NCBI RefSeq assembly: GCF_017654505.1 | Contig: NC_054534.1 | Span: 10,780,571-10,844,570 of the forward strand | Source: Polyodon spathula | Lineage: Eukaryota > Chordata > Actinopteri > Acipenseriformes > Polyodontidae | Length of the DNA: 64,000 nt | Reading direction: 5' to 3' | Position numbers and translations under genes: made by a program | In this document: piece by piece, positions 1 to 32,909 of the stretch | Layout of the letters: the number at the start of each line of letters is the position of its first letter | Numbering within the stretch: the first letter of the stretch is position 1 | The notes under the pieces: model-generated | Databases searched by the model: none | Told to the model about the DNA's origin: nothing | Seen by the model: only the letters and a program-made list of their open reading frames with translations

Positions 1-870
1 TGCGCACACCAGTGTATTGATCGTAGGTGAGTAGCAACTTCTTTATCCTTTAAACCTGTTTGGTTTTATTCATGTATTTGATAGTTTTTGTTTTTTTCTG
101 GGATAGGTTATCTCGATAGAAAAGGAGGGAATTACAAAGAGCACAGTAGAAGAGCGACTGCCTGATTTTAAATCCTAATAATAATAATAATAATAAAAGG
201 TGCCATATTCTAGACAGAAAGGTGTTAACCTTGTAAAGATGTGACCATAGAAAAGTGTCCAAGGTAAACAAGACAATGTTTGGGGTATCATAATATGACT
301 GACCCCTCTAGGCTAATTTGGCTTGTTGTTTTGTTCAGTATTTATATTTATAGGCCATGCTGTCCTCTCCAATCTTATTTTCTATATTCCAGACTTGGCT
401 TGAGTCACACATTTCCATTCTGTTGCTCTCCAGACCCTATTGTCAATATAAAGTTATTCCAGATATTACATTTAGTTTTGCATGTGATGTTGGTGTCCAG
501 TTGAATGGTGTTGAAGCCACTGGGCTAGATGTGCAATACCCTAGATTCCCCATACAGCTGGGTTCTGTAAAGGAGGTTTCCTATATCCTTTATTCTAACT
601 TTGCTGGAGTGACTCCCAGGAGTCCATCTCAGTAGTGCAGCACTAATACAGAGAGAGACGGAGGTAAACGATACTCAATAAAATAACAATATCATCACAA
701 TTCCAAAAGATTAGTATACATCCAGAAGTAATATCTGTGCAGTATGCACTACATGCATATTTGGATTAGCTGCTCTTCATCTGTGTCGTAGTCCCCCTGT
801 CCGTGTGTAGCATGCATCCAGCTGTGTTTTGTACGGTGCACAGAGCGCTTGTTTGTTCCTGCCGTTCCAG
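1..870 (+). other. MTMR12 intron (3' part)
   Basis: Intronic by position. Apart from an (ATA)n tract at about 173-195 no feature is recognised. The open frames at 280-635 show no resemblance to a known protein. Confidence 0.7.
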
Positions 871-1040
871 AGGAGCACTGCTCAGACCTGTGCTGCGTGC
901 TGTCCAGCCTGGTCCAGATTATGCTGGATCCATATTACAGAACCCGCTCCGGCTTCCAGAGCCTCATTCAGAAAGAGTGGGTGGCAGGCGGCCATAGCTT
1001 TCTCGATCGTTGCAACCATCTTTACCAGAAGGAAAAGGAG
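871..1040 (+). CDS. MTMR12: MTMR12 coding exon (first in window)
   Basis: Acceptor ccgttccag ends at 870 and donor GAG|GTGAGG starts at 1041. The first two bases complete a split codon. It encodes the distal phosphatase-like domain, including SLVQIMLDPYYRT and the QKEWVAGGH motif conserved across myotubularins. Confidence 0.93.
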
Positions 1041-3930
1041 GTGAGGAAACTCTTTTGTTTTTATTAGTTACTTATGCCTTTCATATACAGGGCATTTATT
1101 CCAAATCTGCATGGCACACTTTAATAGACATTCATCTGGTTTGTAGCTGTGTGAAAACGTTGCATTAAAGCTTAACATCTGTAGACCTTTTTAAAGAGAA
1201 AATGTAATTACCGGAAAAAGGCTGACTGCTCAGTGTAGGAGAAATAACTCCCAACTGACCAGTTACCCAGTGCTGGTGCTGGATATGCCCTTTTTAAATC
1301 TGGCATGTATTTCCATATAGGACGCTGTCACTTTCTTAGTTTCAGTAAGGTTGTCTTTTGACTTTTGTTGCTGTGCTCTGTGCTGAACGGGTTGTGCAGC
1401 TCTAGGTCTCTGGAGCTCAGGGAGATTTTATTATGAAGGTTTTCCTTTCCAGGTACCCGCTCCGGTGTTCCTGCTGTTCTTGGAATGTGTCTGGCAGTTA
1501 CTTCAGCAGCATGCTCCTGCATTTCAGTTTTCAGAAACATACCTGACTGTCCTATCTGACAGCATCCACATTCCTCTCTTCAGCACGTTCCTCTTCAATT
1601 CTCAACACCACAGAGACACAGCTATGAAGGTACAGCATTACTAGGAGACTTACTAATGTCGTAAGTTAAGATAAATAGGACCTTGTTTCATCTTGGTCTT
1701 TGCACTAATGCTATTAAGAGGTTTTCAGGAATCCTTAAAGGATGACAACCCAGTTATCATTCATTTGTAGTTGGATGTCAGGTATGCTGTATGGAAGAGA
1801 TTGCATGCTTTTACATGGTGGCATTTGTGAGTGATATTTAATATAAAATTAAAACTGGCTTTATATTGAATAAGCTCCAGTCATACTTTCCACAGACAAT
1901 GTTTTGCATAGCTATTGTTGAAGTGTGCAGGTGGCCAGATGACTTGGTGCCATCCAGTGCGGAGTTCATGAAAAGCGTACAAATAAATGATTCGTACACT
2001 GAAGAAAATAAACCGTCATGAAGCAGAGTCATGAGGAGTCTTTTGGGAAGTGAATAACATTTCCCTGGATTAACAAAAAAATCTCTTGACAGGACTAACA
2101 GATAATCGTACAGAGCACACATCATAGGAAATTAAACAGGCTGGGCTAGCTGGTAGAAGCTGGTGTTCTTCTTGCATAACCTTAGACTCTTGTCTTTTGT
2201 TGCAGGATCTGACAGGATCTTTCGTAACGAGTGATGCAATGTAAATATGTAGGTCGGAGCAGGTCTCTGTTCCAGGCTTGTTTGTTGTCAGCCCTGCATA
2301 TATTGTGCCTGTTGCTGACTGTAAATCACTACCATGTTAAGTGGTAAACGCTGTCACAAGAGGTGTTGGAGTTTGATATTTGAAGTAATTCAAGGTGAAG
2401 GGGTTTAATTCTGCCTAAAAAAAAAAAAAAGAATCTCATAAACATAGTAGAAAAGTGACAAAGCCATGTTTGGAAATCCTGTGTATGTTAAAAGCGGGCT
2501 GTTGTATGGCTAAGAGAAGCAGCAGGCAGTAGAGAGGGATGTGCTCGGTTAACAGACATTAAAAACCTGCGCAAAATCGGCTCCAGCTATTCCAATGGAT
2601 TCTCAGAAACCTACACTTGAAAACGAACCACTTTCTTGCTAGCCTTCAGGAACATGTGAACCGGGTTTATTAAGCTTTAATGGCACTGCTTGCTCAATAA
2701 AATGACAAATAATATATATAAAAAACACCCTGTGTCCCATCTCTCAAGGCGATCACATGTTCATCAAACTGAAAGGTCTGTAACACAATGAATTGGAAAA
2801 CTTGATGGTGAAAGGGTGGCCTGTTTTGTGTACTGCAGATGTTTTCAGTGGAATGCCCCAGTACCCTTTCTTGCTCGTTTACCGTCTCTGCTTGTTTTGG
2901 CAGCCAGGTCACCCTGAAGCACAAAGGAGCCCTTTGAATTTCCCCTCTGTGTGGGATTGGTCAGTGCAGTTCGATTGCAAAGCCCAGTCTCTCTTCACTA
3001 ACCCCCTTTATGTGGAGAAGCCAATACAAGACAAAACCCTGAGGAAAACTTCTCACCAAAAAGTAAGCATTGTTTGAGCAATCTGTTGTAGTAACCCAAG
3101 ACTTTACCAGGAGTGAAAAGTCAAATAATCTGATCTGACCATTTCTCCCCAAACGCACACCTCCACAACATGTGCAGTAAATGCCGATGTTGAAAACAGA
3201 GCAAAATTATAGGTATTAGGGTTGCAGATTAATATTATATTAGGATTGTAGATATGATATGTATTAGGTTGCAGATTGGGTAGGGTTACATATAGGACTG
3301 CCTTTTTGCAGCCCTAATACTGTGAACACATTTCACCCTGCTCCCTTTGTTTCTTTTCTTTTAAAGCACCAAAGACAGCTGTCTTTACCAAATGCCTTGT
3401 CCAAGCCTTCTCCAAAAAAGGGCTTCTTTAAGGAAGAAACAGATAACCTCAAAAAGATTTTTTTAGGCAAGAGGATCGGCAAATGGCTGAACCCAACGGA
3501 GAGCTCCAAGGAGTTGTATGAGTCCTGGCAGAGGAAGCCTCTGGATTACCAGGGCCTGCTACTGCCCTGTCTGGACGGCCCGGCCATCCGAGTCTGGATA
3601 CAGAGGTACCTGCGCTGGGTTCCAGAGGCCCAGATCTTTGGAGGTGGCTCAATCACGACTGTCAACAGAGTCTTGGAGCTGGCTGGCGAGATCCAGAACC
3701 TGCAGAAGGAGGTCGATAGGCGCTCCTGCAGAATGAACTCTTCCATTGCGTGGACGCCGGTCTACTCGGGCCCTCCTTTGTCTGCCCGCCTCTCTTCCTT
3801 CCCCTTCACTGCCATGCATGCCTGGTCTTTCAAACCTGCCATACCAAGCAGCATTCGGCAGAGTCTGGGCTCAGTGAGCAGCCTGGCTGACAAGGAGGAT
3901 GATGACTGTCAGGTGTCAGGTGTGCTTTAA
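871..3930 (+). CDS. MTMR12: MTMR12, last four coding exons (5' part outside window)
   Basis: Coding segments 871-1040, 1453-1629, 2904-3062 and 3367-3930 join in frame (all internal junctions phase 0) to give about 355 C-terminal residues ending in TAA at 3928-3930. The product is myotubularin-related protein 12 (3-PAP), an inactive phosphatase-like adaptor. In known biology it binds and stabilises the PI3P/PI(3,5)P2 phosphatase MTM1. Seen here: the end of the phosphatase-like domain (DLCCVLSSLVQ, GFQSLIQKEWVAGGH, FLDRCNHL), then the myotubularin-associated C-terminal region (VWDWSVQF, NPLYVEKP, KHQRQLSLP, YLRWVPEAQIFGGG). The last motifs separate MTMR12 from the related MTMR10 and MTMR11. 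The region holding the active-site loop is upstream of the window, so its inactivity cannot be checked here. GOLPH3 follows 7.2 kb downstream in the same orientation, as in human. Confidence 0.95.
1453..1629 (+). CDS. MTMR12: MTMR12 coding exon
   Basis: Acceptor tttcctttccag ends at 1452 and donor AAG|GTACAG starts at 1630. It has 59 whole codons and no stop. Residues FLLFLECVWQLLQQHAPAF and FSETYLTVLSDS match the helical end of the phosphatase-like fold. It lacks a suitable in-frame start, so it is missed when looking only for ATG-led ORFs. Confidence 0.93.
1630..2903 (+). other. MTMR12 intron, no recognised feature
   Basis: The 1.27 kb between two MTMR12 exons. It contains a short poly-A at about 2418-2431 and nothing else I can support. 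Confidence 0.8.
2904..3062 (+). CDS. MTMR12: MTMR12 coding exon
   Basis: Acceptor ttgttttggcag ends at 2903 and donor AAA|GTAAGC starts at 3063. It has 53 codons. A second AG four bases downstream (2907) would break the frame, so 2904 is the start. Landmarks are SVWDWSVQFD and NPLYVEKP, typical of MTMR12. Confidence 0.92.
3367..3930 (+). CDS. MTMR12: MTMR12 terminal coding exon
   Basis: Acceptor tttcttttaaag ends at 3366. 187 codons follow, then TAA. It starts HQRQLSLP, carries KKGFFKEETDNL, DYQGLLLPCLDGP and YLRWVPEAQIFGGG, then a serine-rich divergent tail ending in an acidic stretch (KEDDDCQ). Tail length is close to the human protein. Confidence 0.94.
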   Translation, partial: HQRQLSLPNALSKPSPKKGFFKEETDNLKKIFLGKRIGKWLNPTESSKELYESWQRKPLDYQGLLLPCLDGPAIRVWIQRYLRWVPEAQIFGGGSITTVNRVLELAGEIQNLQKEVDRRSCRMNSSIAWTPVYSGPPLSARLSSFPFTAMHAWSFKPAIPSSIRQSLGSVSSLADKEDDDCQVSGVL

Positions 3931-6735
3931 GAGACACACAATCCAGTTGCTTTCCATTGCCGTGTTTAAGAATCAGCGAGAGGAGGCTGTTAGTCCCATT
4001 CAAGCTCATCCTGGTTTCTACTTTCTGATTTGAAAAAAATCCTTGCGCAAAGATCTTCACATGTAAAAAGAGGAGCATAAGAATCCAGAACAGTTCTAGA
4101 ATTCCGTGACTAATCGGTGTTTCTGTTTGTCTTAACCCTTCATATGGATGCTTGTCATATAAACATGTTTGTAGAGTTAATGAGCCCTACAGTCTCTGTC
4201 ATTCTCCATGTCTAGTAAAATAGGATTCCTGGGGCACAGTGTGCTACTTTTGTGGATAGTTTATCATCTTGTTCACCAGTTCTGTTCCCCACAGACTGTT
4301 TTAAATTGGATTATGTTGTAGGCTCCTGCAGGGAGTTTGAATCGATACAGGAAACCTTGTACTCTTTTAAAATTTTTATCTTAATCACGCAAGGACATTT
4401 TTATATACAAAAAAAAACAATTGGGTCCTAAAAAGCTATTTACCTTTGTTTTTTATAAGAATAATAGCAGATTGCTTAATACATTCACCAAATATAATGC
4501 ACAAGTATTTACACTTCAATGCTGCACAATAATTCTGTCTTGCCTTTGGTTGTATGTACTGTAAGTAAAAGAATTCACATTCTAGTTTGAAACTACCTTC
4601 TTAAAGGTTGCTTTTGACTGCATTTTAAATGGTAATTGATGCTCGCTTTACATGTTAAGGTGCAATCCTTTTTAATGAAGAAGAATAATAATAATATTGA
4701 TCTAAACCTTGTTATACAGTAGAAATGCCGTGCAGAAATACCATGTTTTATTTGTTCAGCTGCAGCCTGGTCATGGCTGCTATGAATATAACAAAGAGGT
4801 TAGTATCCTGGCCAGCTATATAGAACAGTGTGCACATGTATTAGAACACCTCATTGTTTCTATATTGCTGACATGAAATTGAAATTCTCACACCCACAGG
4901 TTTTCATACAGGCAGGCATTGTGGTTTTTTTTAAATTTTGTTTTATTGAAACAATACAAAACCATTAATGAAAATGCTGATCACATTTAACTTTAAGTGA
5001 CCCTTTAAAAGCACTTTTAAATTTGGATAGGATAATAATGTTTTAACCAATTAAATGTGCACTGACTTTTTTTTTATGAATCAATGTAAACAGAGTTGTG
5101 AATAATGTCAATGCTGTGTGGTGGTTTATGCAGCAAGTCCTTACACTGTTCTCTTTTTCATTGGCTGCTTCATGTCTTTAATACTACTGGTGTATTCTCT
5201 GAATAATAATACCATCAATTCTACATGTGTAGAGGTTGGGGTGGCATGTAAATGCAGATTCTGAAACTCTGTCTGCGACAAGAATTTCTCCCTTAAACGG
5301 TCAATTATGCGGCAGTAACCAAATTTAAAGTTGTGGTATTCCACAATTAACTATCTTCTTTCATGTCCGTTAACATAGCCTGCTGTTAAATGTGTTCAAA
5401 TAAATGAAACGTATGAGGCACCTTTTTTAACGATGTGACACTTGCACTCTTATGCTACGCACACGTCACTTCATTAAAGCTGTGCTGTTTACCAGCCGTT
5501 ATCTTCCTTTCTTTCTTTGTCGTCACACGTGTGTGTCAAGGAATGAAAGCCTTGTAACTGTGCCTTTGCACTGTAACAGAAAGGGGCCTCTATGCAGGGT
5601 GAACCTGAGTTTTGCTACTGCTATGGTAAGTTTACATAAGCTATACAAGATCAATATCCTAGAGATTTTTTTTTTTTTTTTTATAGATGGTTTTTTGTTT
5701 AATCTCCTATTCATGTGTACAACTGTATTAAATCACAGTGATAAACACTGAAATGACTGTTTTATAGCACAGCACTGATGATGATATGAACGGAAATAAA
5801 AAAAAAATGAGGACCTTTGTTTAGCTTGGTGTGTATTGTTGGATAGTGTAGCGGTTGAAGGATGTATTTTTTTTTTCATGTGTACGTTATGTAATTGCTG
5901 TTATTAAAGATTAATTGATCTTGTTTTCAGTAGACACTGAAAACATGAACGTTTGGTTTTGTTTTGCTACTTTGCACGTTTGTATCCAAAATGTAATTAC
6001 CTTCATGTGTGCTAATAACAAAAATAAATAAAAACTGCCAGCAAAAACAGCAGAACAACAGCATAAACAAAACTTAGACAAACTAAAATGTCTCATAACA
6101 ACAATAAACAGTATATTTGTCCTGTCCTTGTAAAGTGAAAATGAGCTTGTTATTTAGCACTTTTAAAGTTTGCAGTTGTTTCAAATTCACTTAGGGTTTA
6201 TTGCTCAACCAAGATAAGCCACAACTGCCTTATTTGCATCTGTTCGTGTGTGGATTGCAATTGCCCACTTTGAAGGAGCATTTAAATGGTTGGTGTGTGA
6301 TTGCAGTTGCTTTCCATGCTGTTGTATTACTTATTGATGTATGTAAAAAAAAAAAAAAAAATCAGCAGTATTTGAGCTAATCGTGCCCACAGTGTGACAT
6401 TCAGCACTCTCCTGAGGGAAGGGATGGTGTATGTAGGGGATGGGAAACCACTTTGCCAAGTTGAGTCAAGATCTATTTTCAGTGTTTTCCCTATCGCCAT
6501 GTTTTAGTTAAATCTCCAGAGCTGTAACCCCACCCCCAGTATCTCGGGAGCTGAGCGAACTTTGCCTGAAATGTACTTTAATTAGACCAATAATTGGTCA
6601 AAATAAATACATTTAGGGCACAGTGGGAACAAAAGCCACGGGGGGCAGCGGCGCTTCAGGACCAGGATTGAACACCCCTGCTTTACAATGTGATATTTGA
6701 CACATTTACCTCTAACTTGTCAGAATGAAAAAAAA

Positions 6736-6804
<69 letters not shown>

Positions 6805-6980
6805 AACAAACATGCACGCTACACCTTGCACTGAATAACAGAAATTTGTCCATGTATCTGGTTGGAAACTGCAGTGTGATAGCACCCCCTACTGGAATGG
6901 TGTGGGGTTATGAGATTAAGTCATGCTGAATGCTTGGTGGGAGGGGATTTTGTTGTTACTCTGATATTTATTTATTTTTT
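3931..6980 (+). other. MTMR12 3' UTR and downstream flank
   Basis: The AT-rich sequence after the MTMR12 stop must start with its 3' UTR. AATAAA hexamers occur near 5399, 5795 and 6021; I cannot tell which is used. A (TA)n tract lies at 6739-6800. No coding sequence is recognised. Confidence 0.6.
6739..6800. repeat. (TA)n microsatellite
   Basis: About 30 uninterrupted TA dinucleotides following a short A-tract. Confidence 0.95.
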
Positions 6981-6984
6981 TGTT

Positions 6985-7806
6985 TGTTTGAAAGAACAAA
7001 ATGATCTAGACAAGATTCAGAACTGGGCAGACACATGGCAAATGACATTTAATAGAGAAAAGTGTAAGGTACTGCACGCAGGAAATAAAAATGTACATTA
7101 TAAATATCATATGGGAGATACTGAAATTGGAGAAGGAATCTATGAAAAAGACCCAGGAGTTTTTGTTGACTCAGAAATGTCTTCATCTAGACAATGTGGG
7201 GAAGCTATAAAAAAAGGCTAACAAGATGCTCGGATACATTGTGAAAAGTGTTGAATTTAAATTAAGGGAAGTAATGTTAAAACTGTACAATGCACTAGTA
7301 AGACCTCATCTTGAATATTGTGTACAGTTCTGGTCACCTCGCTATAAAAAAGATATTGCTGCTCTAGAAAGAGTGCAAAGAAGAGTGACCAGAATTATTC
7401 CAGGCTTAAAAGGCATGTCATATGCAGGCAGGCTAAAAGAATTGAATCTGTTCAGTCTTGAACAAAGAAGACTACGTGGCAACCTAATTCAAGCATTCAA
7501 AATTCTAAAAGGTATTGACAGTGTCGACCCAAGGGACTTTTTCAGCCTGAAAAAAGAAACAAGGACCAGGGGTCACAAATGGAGATTAGACAAAGGGGCA
7601 TTCAGAACAGAAAATAGGAGGCACTTTTTTACACAGAGAATTGTGAGGGTCTGGAATCAACTCCCCAGTAATGTTGTTGAAGCTGACACCCTGGGATTCT
7701 TCAAGAAGCTGCTTGATGAGATTTTGGGATCAATAAGCTACTAACAACCAAACAAGCAAGATGGGCCGAATGGCCTCCTCTCGTTTGTAAACTTTCTTAT
7801 GTTCGA
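6985..7806 (+). mobile_element. CR1/L2-type LINE, 5'-truncated 3' end with reverse transcriptase tail
   Basis: Two adjoining open frames (to 7221 and 7226-7744) encode the thumb and C-terminal part of a Jockey/CR1-class reverse transcriptase: DLDKIQNWADTWQMTFN, KCKVLHAGN, LYNALVRPHLEYCVQFWSP, LERVQRRVTRIIPGLKG, and the end VRVWNQLPSNVVEAD. A one-base slip in an A-run near 7215 separates the frames. The palm catalytic motifs and endonuclease are absent, as expected from 5' truncation at integration. The 3' tail (ATGGGCCGAATGGCCTCCTC and following) also occurs, inverted, at the 27.2-kb copy. The neighbouring Harbinger remnant begins right after its end. Confidence 0.92.
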
Positions 7807-7899
7807 ACAGACCTTCAACTGGAGACCAATAGTGTATGCACAGTTGGGTTTCTTTTGTTGTAAACTGAGAAGTTTACATTGCCAACAGTGAGTAATAGC

Positions 7900-9820
7900 A
7901 TGTCAAAACAAGAACGTCACGTTCAAAAATAAATCCTTTACTTGGAATTTCATGGATGGTCCTGTTAAGAGAAAAGCAGAAGATTTTTTTTGGATACAGT
8001 TGTAATCCATGACTGATCACACCTTTCAGAATGGGTTTAGACAAAAGCCTTAGTATGGTTACACTTACATCCAGCAGGTGTTTATCAAGCAATTGTATCT
8101 CCTTTTCTAGTTTTCTCATTTTCAGTTGGCGATAAGCAATCTCCTGCCGAAGGTAGTGCTTGCATAGAGACCGCACATCTTCCTGGCTTTTGCTGTCTCT
8201 CTAAAAGACAGCATTCATAATTCAGTTTAACGTGGTGGTCAACTGGTCACAACAGTCTTGCCTCTCCTTACTACAATGACACTGGTATGTCCTGAATGAG
8301 CAGTCACCTCTCTATTCCCAGCAGGTCAGGCTCAGCATGCTCTGGGTGTGGTTCAGTGCCCTAAAGAAATGTAAAGTTTAGTCCAATGTAGCACTCGATG
8401 GAGAGACAGTTTAATCAACTGTGATTAGCACAGTTGAATAGGAGTAGTACTTCTGTTTTCACAAGTTGCTTTTACCTCCTCAGGAATACAGCACACTGAT
8501 ATGGTCTCCACGTCATCGTCTGGATCAGCAGTCTGCTACAGAATATTAGGAATAATAGGAACTCCAGAACAATTTCATCTGTTTTAGACAACACATGCAA
8601 TGTAGCCTACGCATAGAGTACCATTCCATAACAAACCAGGCACTATTAACTTACATCAGCAGGTCCCTCTGCTGGTTCCAAAATTATTGTGGTCGCTGCA
8701 GCAGGGTCACTGAATGTCCTGTCACTGCAAAATGTGCGTAATACGAATTCTGAGAAAGCTCAGAGATTGGGGTGCACTTACCTTTGACATAAGACCTCAC
8801 ACTGCTGCCAGCCTCTTCAGAGGAACTGCCCCCAGCAATGCCCTTCATCATTGGCCTACCCAGATTGTGCTGGAGGGCCAGCTGCTCTGCAGGTGAAGTC
8901 AGATGCCGCAGGTCCCCCTCCAGTCTTCTGCCGTTCCTCCCTCTTCTTGTTCGCTGATATTATAGAACACATCTCATTGACAAATCATTCTACACAATGA
9001 CATGCCATAATTAGTATAAATACTTACCACTTTGAATAATGTTTTTATATTTTAACCTGCTGCCAAGTCCATTTAATGCCCATGGGATTGTTACTACATG
9101 CATGGGAAAAATAAATACCTAATCATTTCCTGTTAATTTGGCTACAAAGTTAAAGAAACACCAATTATATCAGACAGATTAATTAGTAAAACATAATACT
9201 ACAGTATTATATATTAAAAAAAGAACAAGGGCAAATTATGACAAAACAATAGAGAGCTAACCATTCTCATGCAGCAAACTCTCGGTTAAATGTTACATTC
9301 CATTATTACAAGCATGCAAATTTAAATTGAACGTGTGTGAAATAATTATATTGGGGTAAATACATAGCCTGTGTAATAAAAAATAAATTAAAAAAAAACA
9401 AAAAAACAACAAAACACTTATGCATTTAGCTATCTGCAATTTTTTTTTTCATGCTTCCTCTCTGGACTTGGCAGCAGCAGCAGCAGTTTTGCATTCAGTT
9501 GTGATAATGCTTTTATATTCCTCAAAACATTCCATGATAAGCTCTTGCTCAGTCAGGCTGAAAAAAAAGTTCCTCTCTCTTTCGACGTCATCTTTCGTGA
9601 AGATCATTGTTTCAGTGCTCTGCGATTCTCCCTTTTGAGGTAGCGTGAGCCCCGCAATTATCTGGATTTCTTAAGTCGGAATCGATTTAACGAGACACTT
9701 TTAGCCTGTATTCGCCGTCGAGGAACGGAGATAACCTGACTTCAATTATCGGGTTAATTGAATCTGGCTAACGTCTGATTAGCCTGAATTAGTTAAACCA
9801 GCTACGAGGAACAGGGCCCA
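7900..9820 (-). mobile_element. PIF/Harbinger element remnant with one terminus
   Basis: It contains a minus-strand MYB/SANT-like accessory gene typical of Harbinger elements (see pseudogene entry). The right edge at 9802-9820 reads, on the minus strand, GGGCCCTGTTCCTCGTAGC, which looks like a Harbinger-style terminal inverted repeat. No matching left terminus or DDE nuclease gene was found; the left side abuts the LINE end at 7806. Interpretation as a truncated element is an inference from the gene type plus this end. Confidence 0.6.
8069..9607 (-). pseudogene. Harbinger-type MYB/SANT-like DNA-binding gene, six exons, decayed
   Basis: Exons on the minus strand: 9607-about 9424 (SLTEQELIMECFEEYKSII, first MYB/SANT helix), 9093-9028 (NPMGIKWTWQQVK then YKNIIQS, second half of the domain), 8953-8782 (KKREERQKTGGGP, then AEQLALQHNLGRPMMKGIAGG), 8724-8655, 8532-8476 (DPDDDVETISVC), and 8200-8069 (LRQEIAYRQLKMRKLEKEI, a basic coiled-coil C-terminus). 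Most boundaries show clean AG and GTAAG-type sites, so the splice architecture is preserved. The reading frame is not: exon 1 has a TGA in place of a conserved Trp and an A-run slip, and exons 2 and 3 each carry an indel. In this family the protein binds DNA and carries the transposase to the nucleus (established for Harbinger). Another small exon may follow at about 7960. Confidence 0.75.
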
Positions 9821-10900
9821 GGTCTACACACACCCAGGACTGACACAGACATAAAACACACCTTACAGACCTGTTTAGATACATGCCTGCTAAATCCCAG
9901 ACAGAGGTCCCTCATTAAATGTTAACTCAAGTGATTCCAATGCTGGCTAATACTAAACCTGTGGCATTCTGGGGTATGCAGTCCTGCCCTGGACTACATC
10001 TTTCCTCCCCCTACTCTGCCACAATACAGGGATGTCAATAAGACTCCCATTGTATAGCAGTTTCAGCAATTCCTGGTTTTACTATGAGTTTAATATGACA
10101 CACCTGACCTAGTTACCTATAAACTGAGGCTAATCAAGCTTGTAGTAAAACCTGGAATGTGTGAAACTGCTATGCAATAACAATCTTATTATTTGAGACT
10201 TGGCATTTATTTGAAGTTTTACAGTATATATATATATATATAGTAGTGATCTCGGTTAACATAGGCAAGCACATAACACAGGCGGAGGGCATGCGCGAAC
10301 CCGGGACCTCTCACACAAACACATAGCGCCAATACGGCTGTAGGCAACCCTAGGTGTAACTACACAAAGTAAAAGCAATTTCCACAGGCACCATCCTGCC
10401 TTCACTGTGCAGCTGGGGAGTGTGTCATACAGGGGCTGGGGACCTCCGTTCAGGTGACTTGTATACTGAGAACTCACTGGCTTAGGCAGGACCCAAGCCA
10501 GGCCATTACAAAGACATTAAGAACCAGCACTCAACTTTTTTAAAAGCAGGCAATTTACAATGCATTTATTCTGACCTGCACAGCATGAGAATTACTAATA
10601 AAATCTCTACCTGGCCACTGTTTCCCAAAGACAACTGGGTAAAATCATACAATCTAGGGTAGGAATAATATTAAACTAACAATAATAAGGAAGAGTGGGG
10701 TTGTTTATTTGAAGATCTTCATCTTCTTCTTATCTGCATGCTGCAAACCCAAACAAGTGTCTTGAATAGACTCCCTCGAGTTCACAAAAGATAACGTAGT
10801 GCTCATGTCGTAAGCGTGGGTCTATGCCGTCTTTAACATTTACACACTGTCACCCAGGCTGTGGTGCTCAGACTGGCTTCTCCTCGACCTACCTGGAGTG
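9821..10900. other. Intergenic stretch before GOLPH3
   Basis: Holds one MITE (10050-10177) and a short (TA)n at about 10222-10242. No gene recognised. Confidence 0.7.
10050..10177. mobile_element. Short MITE with ~35-bp terminal inverted repeats
   Basis: The left arm ATTGTATAGCAGTTTC and onward to GGTTTTACTA is repeated as its reverse complement at the right end (TAGTAAAACC to CTGCTATGCAAT) with few mismatches. The centre is about 55 bp and non-coding. Size and structure fit a non-autonomous DNA transposon; the superfamily is undetermined. Confidence 0.8.
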
Positions 10901-11132
10901 CCACATCCACTGCTGTCGTCATCGCTCACCGCCATATTGGGTGAAGCCACTGAAGAGACGAGAAAGAAAGAGTGGAGGCAAAGAGAAGGAGGGGGAGAGA
11001 CCGAGATCTCGGGTTTATAAACAGCTGCTTTTTAATGCCAAAACGGGAATAAAACGGTAGCCTCTTAGGATCGGAATCGCAGGCAAGAAGAGATCAGGAT
11101 CTTCCCATTTTTTGGACTTGTCTGGTGAGACT
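10900..11132 (+). promoter_or_regulatory. GOLPH3: GOLPH3 promoter / 5' UTR region
   Basis: CpG-containing, purine-rich sequence just upstream of the GOLPH3 start codon. CCGCCATATTG at 10929-10939 resembles the YY1 motif common near TATA-less housekeeping start sites. The transcription start is not visible directly. Confidence 0.5.
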
Positions 11133-32227
<21,095 letters not shown>

Positions 32228-32845
32228 ATGTTTGAAGTGGACTGATATCAAACTTGTTCTCCTGTCGCTATGTCATGTAGTTTTCTCTATATTGAATTAG
32301 GCCATTGATGACTCCACATGTATCCTCATTTTAATATTTCTTTTTCAGTCCATGTATTTCTTTCTTTAAAAAGAACTTTGCTTTTATGAATGCTCATGTT
32401 TTTCTTCTGTTTCAACCAGGACAAAAATTGGTTTGTTTTGAAAGCCACTGGGTGATATTTTGAGCATTACTCTGAGACTGTGGAGGGACCTATTCATAGT
32501 ATTTACATTTTTATTGATCAACCTAATTCATACTGATTATTTAGTTTTGTTTGTTTTTCAGCAAATATTTCCAGTTGTGTATTGTGCAGCTCAAGATAAT
32601 TCACTGTGACATTTGAATGCCTGATTCTTTTTCTCAGTGCACCTGTGTAATGCAGTATCATCTGTGTAAGGCCCTCCAGCTGATAGTGCACACTTCTACA
32701 AGAAGAGGTACTGAGATTTACCATCCAAGTCAGTCCACCTAGCAAAACTTACATATTGCAGCAGTTTGCAACAATTCAACACTGCTGTAGAAATATCTTT
32801 ATTTTTAGTTCTTCCAAATCATAAAACTAGATATTTTTAAATCCT

Positions 32846-32848
<3 letters not shown>

Positions 32849-32906
<58 letters not shown>
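32849..32906. repeat. (AT)n microsatellite in GOLPH3 3' UTR
   Basis: About 29 AT dinucleotides. Confidence 0.95.

Positions 32907-32909
<3 letters not shown>

Noticed and set aside
280..635. Open frames in the first 640 bases as a further MTMR12 exon
   Set aside because: The translation shows no myotubularin motif and no fitting splice pair.
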